NCBI GenBank assembly: GCA_021163805.1
Contig: JAGGTL010000046.1
Location: forward strand, 1-21,679
Source of the DNA: Candidatus Aenigmatarchaeota archaeon
GTDB taxonomy: Archaea > Aenigmatarchaeota > Aenigmatarchaeia > QMZS01
Reading direction: 5' to 3'
DNA length: 21,679 bases
A model generated the notes under the pieces. It made no database searches. It had not been told where the DNA came from and saw only the letters and a program-made list of their open reading frames with translations. Numbering within the stretch: the first letter of the stretch is position 1; the number at the start of each line of letters is the position of its first letter. Below are positions 1-6,963 of the stretch, in pieces. The translations under genes and the position numbers were made by a program.

Positions 1-1505
1 ATATTGATTTGTACAATATCATCACAAAACATTTAAGTGCAGAAGTAAAAACAAGAACAAACAAATTAGATGAGGTTGCAAAGTTTTTCTTGGGGGAAGG
101 AAAAATGGATTTGGATATCTATAAAAATGGAACAAGTAAAGAGATATGGGATTCAAATGATATTTCAAAAATAGATGAAATTTTAAATTATAATTTGCAG
201 GATTGCAGAATAACATATTTGATTGGAGAAAAAGTTCTTCCTTTAGAATACAGATTCTCAAACTTAATTGGTGTAAATTTAGTTGAGATTACAAGGAGCG
301 GATTTAGCCAACTTGTCGAGAACTATCTTATGAAAGAAGCAGTAAGAAAAAATATTTTAATAAAAAACAAACCAACAGATAAAGAAATTGAAGAGAGAAA
401 AAGAAAGACGTATATGGGAGGTTATGTGTACAAACCCATTCCCGGATTATATGAGAATATTCACGTTTTGGATTTTAAATCTCTATACCCAAGCATTTTG
501 GTCTCTCATAATATCTCCCCAGACAGTCTGGATGAGAATGGAGAAATAGAAATAAAAATAGACGGAAAGGTGCATAAATTTACAAAAAGAAGGAAGGGGT
601 TTATTGTTGATGTTGTAGATAATTTAATCAGAAGAAGAGCAGAAATAAAGAAAAAATACGGAAAGGGCGTTGATGAAAAAGCTCTGAAAACTCTTGCGAA
701 TGCAACTTACGGTTATCTCGGATTCTTTGGTGCTAGATGGTATTCTTTAAAATGCGCCGAATCAATAACCGCCCTTGGAAGAAAATATATTACCGAAACA
801 ATTAAAAAAGCGGAGAAAACGGGTTTTAAAGTTATCTATGGAGATACGGACAGTTTAATGGTTATTGGAGAAGGAAGCAAAATAAAAAATTTTCTTGAGG
901 AAATTAACAAAAGTCTGCCAAAAATAATGGAACTTGAATATGAAGGTTTTTATAAGAGAGGAATTTTTGTCGGTTCTGCCACGGGAGGAGCAAAAAAGAG
1001 ATATGCTCTAATGGATGAAAAAGGAAATGTGGAAATTAAGGGTTTTGAGTTTGTAAGGGGTGATTGGAGTCTGATCGCAAAAGAAACTCAAGAAAAAGTT
1101 CTTAAATTTGTTTTAGACAATAATGAAAAAGAAGCAATCAAATTTGTAGATAATATCATCAGAAAAATAAAAAGAGGGGAGATAGAAAAAGAAAAATTAA
1201 TTATTAGCAGACAATTAACAAAGAACCTGAATAGTTATTCACAAACTGCTCCTCATGTTAAAGTTGCCAGAGAATTGAAAAGAAGAGGCATTAAAATTAA
1301 CAAAGGATTAATCGTTCAATATATAATAACCAAAGAAGGAAAAACAATTTCAGAAAAGGCCAAATGGTTTGAAGAAGCAAAAAATTATGATCCCGACTAT
1401 TATATAAATAATCAGATTATTCCAGCAGCAATAAGAATTCTTGGCATTCTTGGTTATTCAAAAAATGATTTTTTAAGAGAACAAAAGAGTCTCACAGGAT
1501 TTTGA
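1..1505 (+). CDS. polB: DNA polymerase family B, 5'-partial
   Basis: Replicative/repair DNA polymerase with 3'-5' exonuclease, missing its 5' part. The frame is open to the left edge (it reads IDLYNII from base 3), so the TTG at 9 is not the true start; roughly the first 200-300 residues lie outside the window. Numbering from the TTG codon, visible motifs are: Exo III YNLQD (61-65), the YxGG motif (YMGG, 135-138), motif A DFKSLYPSI (155-163), motif B KTLANATYG (227-235) and motif C YGDTDS (277-282), followed by the thumb region (LTKNLNSY, APHVKVA). All polymerase catalytic aspartates are present, the gene is not split as in Nanoarchaeum, and there is no intein at motif A or C. The protein ends EQKSLTGF, which resembles a PCNA-interacting peptide with only one aromatic residue. 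The assignment is secure; the particular PolB paralogue (B1, B3 or other) is not determined. Confidence 0.96.
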   Translation, partial: IDLYNIITKHLSAEVKTRTNKLDEVAKFFLGEGKMDLDIYKNGTSKEIWDSNDISKIDEILNYNLQDCRITYLIGEKVLPLEYRFSNLIGVNLVEITRSGFSQLVENYLMKEAVRKNILIKNKPTDKEIEERKRKTYMGGYVYKPIPGLYENIHVLDFKSLYPSILVSHNISPDSLDENGEIEIKIDGKVHKFTKRRKGFIVDVVDNLIRRRAEIKKKYGKGVDEKALKTLANATYGYLGFFGARWYSLKCAESITALGRKYITETIKKAEKTGFKVIYGDTDSLMVIGEGSKIKNFLEEINKSLPKIMELEYEGFYKRGIFVGSATGGAKKRYALMDEKGNVEIKGFEFVRGDWSLIAKETQEKVLKFVLDNNEKEAIKFVDNIIRKIKRGEIEKEKLIISRQLTKNLNSYSQTAPHVKVARELKRRGIKINKGLIVQYIITKEGKTISEKAKWFEEAKNYDPDYYINNQIIPAAIRILGILGYSKNDFLREQKSLTGF

Positions 1506-1704
1506 TTCGCTAAGGGCATTGAAATAAAATATCAAAACATATCCGGATAAAAAATACATTATGCAAAAGGAAAATCTGAAAGTAAAACACAAATCAAATG
1601 ATTCAAACTGCTCGCGCAAATGCCGTGGATGAAAATGAGAAAAGAGAGATCAAAGAGAAATTGTTATAATTTGATTAACTTTATTAGAATTAAAATTATT
1701 AATT
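1506..1704. other. Intergenic spacer, 199 bp
   Basis: A non-coding spacer between polB and the coiled-coil gene. It holds two tiny frames (1561-1632, 1598-1669) of 23 codons each, which I do not call as genes. The right end is very A+T-rich; an element reading TTATAATTT (1663-1671) and a TTATTAG stretch (1681-1687) could be TATA-type promoter elements for the gene at 1705. I found no convincing RNA gene. Confidence 0.4.
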
Positions 1705-2349
1705 ATGATTAACAGAGAGGAATATATAAGAAAATTCAATAATTTGGTGAAGAAGATAAAGGAAGATAGAAGGTTTTTTGGAGTATCCATAGTAATTATT
1801 GTTTTGATTATGATCGGAACAGGTTCTATTACTGGTAATTTAATCTTAAAATCTTTATCGGAAAAAAATAAATTAGAAGAGAAATTGCACCTAACCAATC
1901 TGGAACGGAAGACCTGCCAGAACAATTTGGAAAATTGTAAAAACGCCGCTACAAATCTTTCAAGGCAAATATTAAACTTGGAAAATAACATCTCCTCGTT
2001 AACAATAAATCTAAGTAATTGCAAATGGGAAAAAGAAAATTACAAATCTTCTTTAGATGAATGTACAGAAATAAAAAATAATTTATCGGAAAAATTAGAT
2101 GCCTGTAAGGATAGTTTGGACCATATTCTTAAGGATCTATCCGAATTGGAGAAGGAATATAAAAAACTGAATGCAAGTTACAAAAATGTTAAAACAAATT
2201 TTGCAAAAAATAAATGTTGTCCCGATTATGAATACTATACCGCAACAAATGATGGAAATATTCTGTGTTGTTATAAATATAATGAAATTTTTATTTGTGG
2301 TGCCGGGAATGAATTTTCAGAAGATAAAGTAACAAAATTGAAGTGCTAA
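1705..2349 (+). CDS. Membrane-anchored cysteine-rich coiled-coil protein
   Basis: I do not recognise a named family. The 214-residue product has a basic N-terminus (1-23), one hydrophobic segment (about 24-47, FFGVSIVIIVLIMIG core), then a long coiled coil (about 50-165) and a cysteine-rich C-terminal part (CC at 171-172 and 188-189, C198, C214). The positive-inside rule suggests N-in, C-out topology, so the coil lies outside the membrane; five N-x-S/T sequons in the coil fit an extracytoplasmic, possibly glycosylated protein. Coil cysteines at 71, 78, 106, 120 and 134 are all separated by multiples of seven and fall on one core heptad position. The metallopeptidase gene starts 9 bp downstream, so the two are probably co-transcribed. 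A structural or surface-envelope role is inference. No Shine-Dalgarno site precedes ATG 1705; the A+T-rich upstream region suggests a leaderless message. Confidence 0.8.
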   Translation: MINREEYIRKFNNLVKKIKEDRRFFGVSIVIIVLIMIGTGSITGNLILKSLSEKNKLEEKLHLTNLERKTCQNNLENCKNAATNLSRQILNLENNISSLTINLSNCKWEKENYKSSLDECTEIKNNLSEKLDACKDSLDHILKDLSELEKEYKKLNASYKNVKTNFAKNKCCPDYEYYTATNDGNILCCYKYNEIFICGAGNEFSEDKVTKLKC

Positions 2350-2358
2350 TTTTCGCAA

Positions 2359-3750
2359 ATGAAAAAATTGCTCTTGATTTTTCTACTTCTGGTTTTTATT
2401 TTTCCCGTATATGGAGAAATAATTTATAATATAAATCCAATTGAGGATAAACTACTAATAAATTCCACCATTATCTTAAGATCAGATGAAAAACTGGATT
2501 ATTGGAAATTGAAATTAATGCTGCCTAAGAACACCGAAATAACAGAATTAAAAGACGAAATTGGAAAGATAAATTATAATTTTTCTGGCAATAAACTGGA
2601 ATTTAAAACAAATAGAAAAAAAGCAAAAATAAGAATTGTAAATCTGATATTCAAAAAAGATTTAAAAGAAGAATATGGTTTTAAAATTGCCGAGTTGAAT
2701 TTGTTTGGTTTCAAAAATGATACGACGATTCTTATTTCTCCTCATTTCCAATATTTTTTTGCACCTGATGCTAATGTGGAATATGGAGAAAAAATAAAAG
2801 CCAAGAAAATGGGAGCAATATATGTGAGAATAATTTTTGGAGGAAAAAAAGAAAGCAAACATTATTTCACGAATTCAAACTTAAATTTAAGTTTGCCGGA
2901 AAAATATTATTGGATTCCAGAAGGCATTACCGGATTAAAAGTTCCTGTAAAATTTGGGATAGTTAGTTTATCTGGAGATGAATATAATATAACTCTGGAA
3001 AAGTGGAGTAGCGGAACTTACGATAATGGAATTATATTCATTAGAGAGGAAGAAGATATAAAAGATAAAATAGCAACGATTATGCATGAAACAACTCATG
3101 GTATAAATTCTTTTGCTCTTAATTGGGATAAAACAAATATTTCCTGGTTTGATGAAGGCGTTGCGTGTTATGTTACGGCTGTTGTGTACAGGATGCTGAA
3201 TAAAACAAGACCCCAGATTTTTGGAAAGGATGTCAGATGGAGAGAAGGTAGAACAACATATATTTTAAAATCAGATCTGAAACCAGAAGATTTGTTTAAT
3301 TATTACAGAAAAGGAGAAAACTGGGTTTCCTATTGGTATCCAGCAAAATATAAAGAGAAGTACAGGAGAGAATTTGGCTATGCTTATTCAGAGTTGTTTA
3401 TAAGAGAATATTTAAAAGAGAACGGAAGTGCATTGCATAAAGTTTATCAAAACCTGCTAAAAATAAACAAAAGTGTTGAAAATGAAATTGAGAGAAACAG
3501 CATACTTTTACACATTCTTGGAAAAAAATTTAAACCCTGTTACTCTCTGAATTTGGATAAAATAAAAAATTGCACTGATGATTTAAACGAGATGAGTTTT
3601 GAAGTTCCAATAAGGGAAGGAAAAGAAATTAATTATGAAATTGAAGTTCCAGAATTGCCAAAAACAGAAGATAATTCTTTTGCTCTGCAGAAATTTTTTG
3701 ACAGGATCATTGAATTTTTTTCAAAATTAATTTCCGGGATGTTTAAGTAA
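2359..3750 (+). CDS. Secreted gluzincin-type zinc metallopeptidase
   Basis: A 463-residue exported protein. It begins with a signal peptide: MKK, a hydrophobic stretch of about 14 residues, and a likely cleavage after VYG (about residue 19). The catalytic site is HETTH (243-247) followed by WFDEGVA (263-269), where E266 is the third zinc ligand, the arrangement of gluzincins and the peptidase MA-like superfamily. Residues 20-235 form a beta-rich N-terminal region as in M1-like enzymes. Ten N-x-S/T sequons (for example 35, 74, 120, 177, 210 and 260) fit a glycosylated surface protein. The C-terminal 25 residues (QKFFDRIIEFFSKLISGMFK) form an amphipathic helix that could hold it at the membrane. 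It lies 9 bp after the coiled-coil gene, and its last 24 bp overlap the convergent pheT. The substrate is unknown. Confidence 0.88.
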   Translation: MKKLLLIFLLLVFIFPVYGEIIYNINPIEDKLLINSTIILRSDEKLDYWKLKLMLPKNTEITELKDEIGKINYNFSGNKLEFKTNRKKAKIRIVNLIFKKDLKEEYGFKIAELNLFGFKNDTTILISPHFQYFFAPDANVEYGEKIKAKKMGAIYVRIIFGGKKESKHYFTNSNLNLSLPEKYYWIPEGITGLKVPVKFGIVSLSGDEYNITLEKWSSGTYDNGIIFIREEEDIKDKIATIMHETTHGINSFALNWDKTNISWFDEGVACYVTAVVYRMLNKTRPQIFGKDVRWREGRTTYILKSDLKPEDLFNYYRKGENWVSYWYPAKYKEKYRREFGYAYSELFIREYLKENGSALHKVYQNLLKINKSVENEIERNSILLHILGKKFKPCYSLNLDKIKNCTDDLNEMSFEVPIREGKEINYEIEVPELPKTEDNSFALQKFFDRIIEFFSKLISGMFK

Positions 3751-5373
3751 TAAACTCAAATCCACTTCAAACCCGACAACAGGATTTTCAAGATTGAAGT
3801 TTTCCAGCACCTTTGGACAAAATTCTCCAATAATTCCCTTTTCTTCCTTATCAATTACGATCTTTGCGCTCCTGCCATTTATAAACCTTTTATCTCTCAC
3901 TTCTTTTAATTTATAACTGATATGCAAATTTGAAAACAGAGAATCCAAAACAGAAGATATTTCCTCGTAATTTACAACAGAATTTGAGATCAAAGCGCAA
4001 ATATTTGTTTTGTCTATACTTTTCGTTTCAGTTTTTTCATCTGGAAGAATCACCTCTGCTATTTCAAAGATTTTTTGCGGAAATCTATAGTGTTGGCTGT
4101 TTTTCAGAACTTTTAGCAACTCGGGGAGCAGAGAAACTCTCAACATATTTATTGATTTTTCTATCTGATTTTGCAGAAAAATTGCTTTTGATTCAAATCT
4201 CATTTTTGAAAATTGTTCTTCTGAACTGCTCAGAATCAAAGTAAAAACTTCCTGAAAACCAAGCCCAATCATTAATTCCCTAATTCTGTTCTTTATTTTG
4301 GTTTCTTTGAGTAATCCTCCTGTTGTCGCGATTAGAGGAAAATCTGGCTTAAAATTTTTTACTCCATAGGCTCTGCCAATATCATCTATAATGTCAATCT
4401 CGTGCAAAATATCTGTTCTGTAACAAGGTGCAAAAACTTTTCCGCCTTCAATTAGATAACCCATTCTTTCCAAAAAATTTATTGCCTCTTCTTTACTGAT
4501 GTTTGTCCCAAGAATTTTGTTCACATTTAAAATATTGATTTTTACTTCTTCCGGTTTTAAATCCGGAGTTTCAAGTTTTTTATCTGGATATATAACTTCT
4601 ACGGAATAAATATTCCCGCCAAAATCTGCCAGAGTTGTTGCAATCAAATTCAAAGTTTTAAGCAGAGTGAATATGTCTTCTCCAGAGCATTCAATAAAAA
4701 CATCTTTTGTTTTGGTCGTGACTTTTCCTAGTTTCGCGGAATTGATTATTGGAGGCATTGACAAAATTTCATTTTTGGAATCAATGAATATCGGATATAA
4801 TTTTTTTCCAAGAAGCAATTCTCCATATTTTCTTCCTTTTTCGTGTTTTTTTAGAATTTCATTTCCATTCATCTCTTTATCCGAATCTAAAGGAACAAAT
4901 TTAATTTTTTGTGGTTCAACGGCTTTATAGTATATTGGGGGGGTTATTTTTTCGAGAGGATAGACCCCTATTGCGGCTTTCTTTCTTTTTCTCGCAAAGG
5001 TTTCATGCAATTTTTCCTGAAAATTTACGATTTCCTTCAGATTCTGCTCATCAAATTTCAGATTTCTGACAACAGAACAAACGGTATAAGGTCTTACCGA
5101 ATTAACGCTCTCGTCAACAAAGACTTTGATTTCGGATTTTTTTGCTTCATATTTTTTTGGTTTTTCAAAAAGAAAAACATTTATTGCTCTCGCCAATCCA
5201 TGAGTTGAGAGAAGGTCTGGTCTGTCCGGAGTAATTTCTATTGCTATTTCATCTCCTTTTAAAGAATCAATTTCAAAACCCAAATTGAAGAGGATATCCT
5301 CTAATTCTTTTACGGAAACTTTTTTCTTAATCAAAGTTTTCAAATACTCCAGGCTTGTATTCAGCATTACCAT
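3727..5373 (-). CDS. pheT: Phenylalanyl-tRNA synthetase beta subunit
   Basis: The beta subunit of the (alpha-beta)2 PheRS, which charges tRNA-Phe and edits Tyr-tRNA-Phe. At 548 residues it is the short archaeal/eukaryotic form rather than the ~800-residue bacterial form. It shows the N-terminal B1 part (EIAIEITPDRPDLLSTHGLARAI), the B3/4 editing region, a B5 DNA-binding-like domain (about 270-340, ILGTNISKEEAINFLERMGY) and a catalytically inactive class II core (GLGFQEVFTLILSS...). The C-terminus (NLENPVVGFEVDL) matches the family end. The first ATG (5373) overlaps the pheS stop as ATGGTAA; a second Met two codons later (5367) would give a TAATG overlap. An AGGTGG Shine-Dalgarno site at 5378-5383 favours the first ATG. 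A run of seven C lies inside the gene (4937-4943) with the frame intact. Confidence 0.97.
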   Translation of the reverse strand: MVMLNTSLEYLKTLIKKKVSVKELEDILFNLGFEIDSLKGDEIAIEITPDRPDLLSTHGLARAINVFLFEKPKKYEAKKSEIKVFVDESVNSVRPYTVCSVVRNLKFDEQNLKEIVNFQEKLHETFARKRKKAAIGVYPLEKITPPIYYKAVEPQKIKFVPLDSDKEMNGNEILKKHEKGRKYGELLLGKKLYPIFIDSKNEILSMPPIINSAKLGKVTTKTKDVFIECSGEDIFTLLKTLNLIATTLADFGGNIYSVEVIYPDKKLETPDLKPEEVKINILNVNKILGTNISKEEAINFLERMGYLIEGGKVFAPCYRTDILHEIDIIDDIGRAYGVKNFKPDFPLIATTGGLLKETKIKNRIRELMIGLGFQEVFTLILSSSEEQFSKMRFESKAIFLQNQIEKSINMLRVSLLPELLKVLKNSQHYRFPQKIFEIAEVILPDEKTETKSIDKTNICALISNSVVNYEEISSVLDSLFSNLHISYKLKEVRDKRFINGRSAKIVIDKEEKGIIGEFCPKVLENFNLENPVVGFEVDLSLLLKHPGN

Positions 5374-6620
5374 TTTTCCACCTTTAAAATATCATATTCT
5401 CGCAGGTCTTTTAAATCGCAGGTATGACCTAATATCTCTTTTATGCTCTTTTTTTCAAAGACAAACATAGCAAGTCTCTCAACCGCCAGACCCCACGCAA
5501 TAACTGGAACTTTTATATTATAAGGAGCTAATGCTTCTGGTCTGAAAATTCCAGAGTTTATTAATTCTATCCATCTTTTCATTTTTTCTGAATATCCGAA
5601 GGCTTCCAAACTTGGCTCAGTATAAGGATTGTAAGCGAATTTAAATTTTATTTTTTCTATTCCGATTTTTGAATAAAATTCTTTTATAAATCCCATTAGA
5701 CTTCTAAGGTTTAAACCCTCCGCCGCAATAAATCCTTCCGCCTGATGGAACTCCGGGAGATGTGTTGAATCTGCTTCTTCATTTCTGAAAACTCTTCCTA
5801 TGCAAAAATACTTGCTTGGAATTTTTATACCTTTCGCAAATTTCCTGTAAGTTACTGCCGTTGTGTGCGTTCTCAATAATAATTGCCTTGCTATTTCCGG
5901 ATTCCATTTTATCTTCCATCCTATCGACCCGGTCTTTCCTCCTTTCTCTTGAACTTCTCTGATTTTATTTACCAACTCTTTATCTGGCAGATCACCTTTT
6001 CCAGATAAATAAAAAGTATCCTGAATTTCTCTCGCAGGATGGTCCTGAGGGATAAACATGGAATCCATATCCCAAAAGGCAGTTTCTATTAGAGGACCGT
6101 TTAGTTCTTCAAAACCCATTTCAACAAAAATTTCCCTGATTTTTTCTATAATTAGATTTAGAGGATGTTTTTTCCCGGGATAGATTTTTTTACCCGGCAC
6201 CTCAACATTATATTTTTTGAATTTAACTTCTCTCCACAAACCGGTCTTCAATAATTCCGGTGTTAAATTTAGAATTTCTTTTCTCTCCATCCGGATTTCT
6301 TTTTCTTTTTTGATTAAATTTCTTTTTGACAATATCTTAACTTCCTCCTCGCTTAACTCGTTTTTTTCCACCTTATTCAATAATTCTTCAATTTTGTATT
6401 TTTCTTTTGTTGCTCTTTCTCCCTTCTCCGTTAATTTTAAAATTCCTTTTTCTATCTTTATCCAATTATTTTTCTTTGCCCATAGAAGAGCAATGTTAAA
6501 ATTTTCCAGTTTCTTTGCATCGGTAAATTTTAATTCTTTTTCTTTGAGTTTTTTAACTAAATTAATTTCCGGTAAACCTTTTTTCAAATATTTTAACCCT
6601 TCTTCGGTAAGTTTATACAT
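5367..6620 (-). CDS. pheS: Phenylalanyl-tRNA synthetase alpha subunit, short N-terminus
   Basis: The catalytic subunit of PheRS. Class II signatures are clear: motif 2 FRNEEADSTHLPEFHQAEG (278-296), the Phe-pocket segment NPYTEPSLEAFG (331-342) and motif 3 GLAVERLAMF (377-386). At 417 residues it is shorter than typical archaeal PheS (about 480-510). The missing part is N-terminal: the protein begins MYKLTEEGLKYLKKGLPE, a stretch that in relatives ends the first winged-helix domain. The later winged-helix-like segments (about 20-125) remain. An in-frame TAG lies three codons upstream of ATG 6620, and AGGT sits 4 nt before the ATG, so the start is well supported. It overlaps pheT by 7 bp and follows the small ORF 6642-6806 by 21 bp. 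Confidence 0.97.
   Translation of the reverse strand: MYKLTEEGLKYLKKGLPEINLVKKLKEKELKFTDAKKLENFNIALLWAKKNNWIKIEKGILKLTEKGERATKEKYKIEELLNKVEKNELSEEEVKILSKRNLIKKEKEIRMERKEILNLTPELLKTGLWREVKFKKYNVEVPGKKIYPGKKHPLNLIIEKIREIFVEMGFEELNGPLIETAFWDMDSMFIPQDHPAREIQDTFYLSGKGDLPDKELVNKIREVQEKGGKTGSIGWKIKWNPEIARQLLLRTHTTAVTYRKFAKGIKIPSKYFCIGRVFRNEEADSTHLPEFHQAEGFIAAEGLNLRSLMGFIKEFYSKIGIEKIKFKFAYNPYTEPSLEAFGYSEKMKRWIELINSGIFRPEALAPYNIKVPVIAWGLAVERLAMFVFEKKSIKEILGHTCDLKDLREYDILKVEKW
5378..5383 (-). promoter_or_regulatory. Shine-Dalgarno site of pheT
   Basis: AGGTGG on the minus strand, inside the 3' end of pheS. It is about 4 nt from the first ATG (5373) and 10 nt from the second (5367). It matches the anti-SD of archaeal 16S rRNA and fits re-initiation or coupled translation after pheS. 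Confidence 0.6.
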
Positions 6621-6624
6621 AATT

Positions 6625-6628
6625 ACCT
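6625..6628 (-). promoter_or_regulatory. Probable Shine-Dalgarno site of pheS
   Basis: AGGT on the minus strand, 4 nt before ATG 6620. It supports the short PheS start as the real one rather than a truncated call. Confidence 0.45.
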
Positions 6629-6641
6629 AAAATCAATAATT

Positions 6642-6806
6642 TTATAGGAACCCAATTTTGTTGTTCTTTTTGAGTTTTCTTTTAATATCTCTAATAGAAT
6701 CTGCCCGCTTCTTTTCTTGATTTTTCTCATTATATCTCCATACATCACCCTTAATTTTTAAATATTGTCTTTCTCCGAGCCACCACCAGAGTTCATCCAA
6801 TTTCAT
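6642..6806 (-). CDS. Trp-rich, basic small protein (54 aa), unknown
   Basis: I do not recognise this protein. The frame starts at ATG 6806 and encodes MKLDELWWWLGERQYLKIKG, then DVWRYNEKNQEKKRADSIRDIKRKLKK and NNKIGFL. It has four tryptophans in the first 23 residues, with a WWW triplet, followed by a strongly basic helix-forming half. The mixture of charged and aromatic residues looks like a real folded mini-protein rather than random frame, and it fills the space between tRNA-Phe (25 bp upstream) and pheS (21 bp downstream) on the same strand. A role in RNA binding or synthetase function is only suggested by position and charge. The frame is open upstream into the tRNA gene, but no better start is visible. 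It could be a chance ORF. Confidence 0.5.
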   Translation of the reverse strand: MKLDELWWWLGERQYLKIKGDVWRYNEKNQEKKRADSIRDIKRKLKKNNKIGFL

Positions 6807-6831
6807 TTCATTACATCCGATAATGTGTGAA

Positions 6832-6919
6832 TGGGAAGGGTGGGATTTGAACCCACGACATCATGGTCTTCAGCCATGCGCTTTTGGTTTTTTTTACTCC
6901 CAGGCTGAGCTACCTTCCC
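6832..6919 (-). tRNA. tRNA-Phe (GAA) with a 14-nt D-arm insertion
   Basis: The cloverleaf reads on the minus strand: acceptor GGGAAGG / CCTTCCC (7 bp), D-arm start TA-GCTC-AGCCTGGGA, anticodon stem CATGG / CCATG with loop CTGAAGA (anticodon GAA, G37), variable ATGTC, T-arm GTGGG-TTCAAAT-CCCAC, and discriminator A73. CCA is not encoded. The length is 88 nt, 14 more than the 74 expected, because the 3' strand of the D stem is interrupted: GAG is separated from AGC by TAAAAAAAACCAAA (6883-6896). Removing it restores the GCTC/GAGC stem exactly. It lies 44 nt after the aIF5B stop and 25 nt before the small ORF that precedes pheS. It may be a precursor with a non-canonical intron, a tRNA with a large D loop, or a decayed copy. 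Confidence 0.9.
6883..6896 (-). other. 14-nt insertion in the tRNA-Phe D arm (possible intron)
   Basis: TAAAAAAAACCAAA lies between D-stem residues equivalent to G22 and A23. The consensus flanks fix its ends uniquely. D-arm intron positions occur in some archaea, but I cannot build a good bulge-helix-bulge here: TGG of the D loop can pair with CCA of the insert, yet the outer helix fails. Its identity as an intron is therefore unproven. Confidence 0.5.
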
Positions 6920-6963
6920 ATAATTAAGTTTTTAAAAATAAGTCACTAAAAATTTAAGCAAAT

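Noticed and set aside
1503..1547. Readthrough of the polB TGA giving a longer tail
   Set aside because: The frame beyond TGA stays open for only 14 codons, and no recoding element is visible.
1598..1669. 23-codon frame MIQTARANAVDENEKREIKE...
   Set aside because: It looks somewhat protein-like and may be the tail of a decayed gene, but it is too short, with a stop shortly upstream and no start context.
4937..4943. Frameshift at the C7 run in pheT (and at 15250-15256 in the oxidoreductase)
   Set aside because: Both reading frames continue with family-conserved sequence on each side, so no slippage is needed.
3930..5208. Long antisense frames over pheT (for example 4667-4930, 4909-5208), and similar ones over aIF5B
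   Set aside because: They are mirror images of well-supported genes, rich in Phe/Ser/Leu, as expected of antisense frames in A+T-rich DNA.
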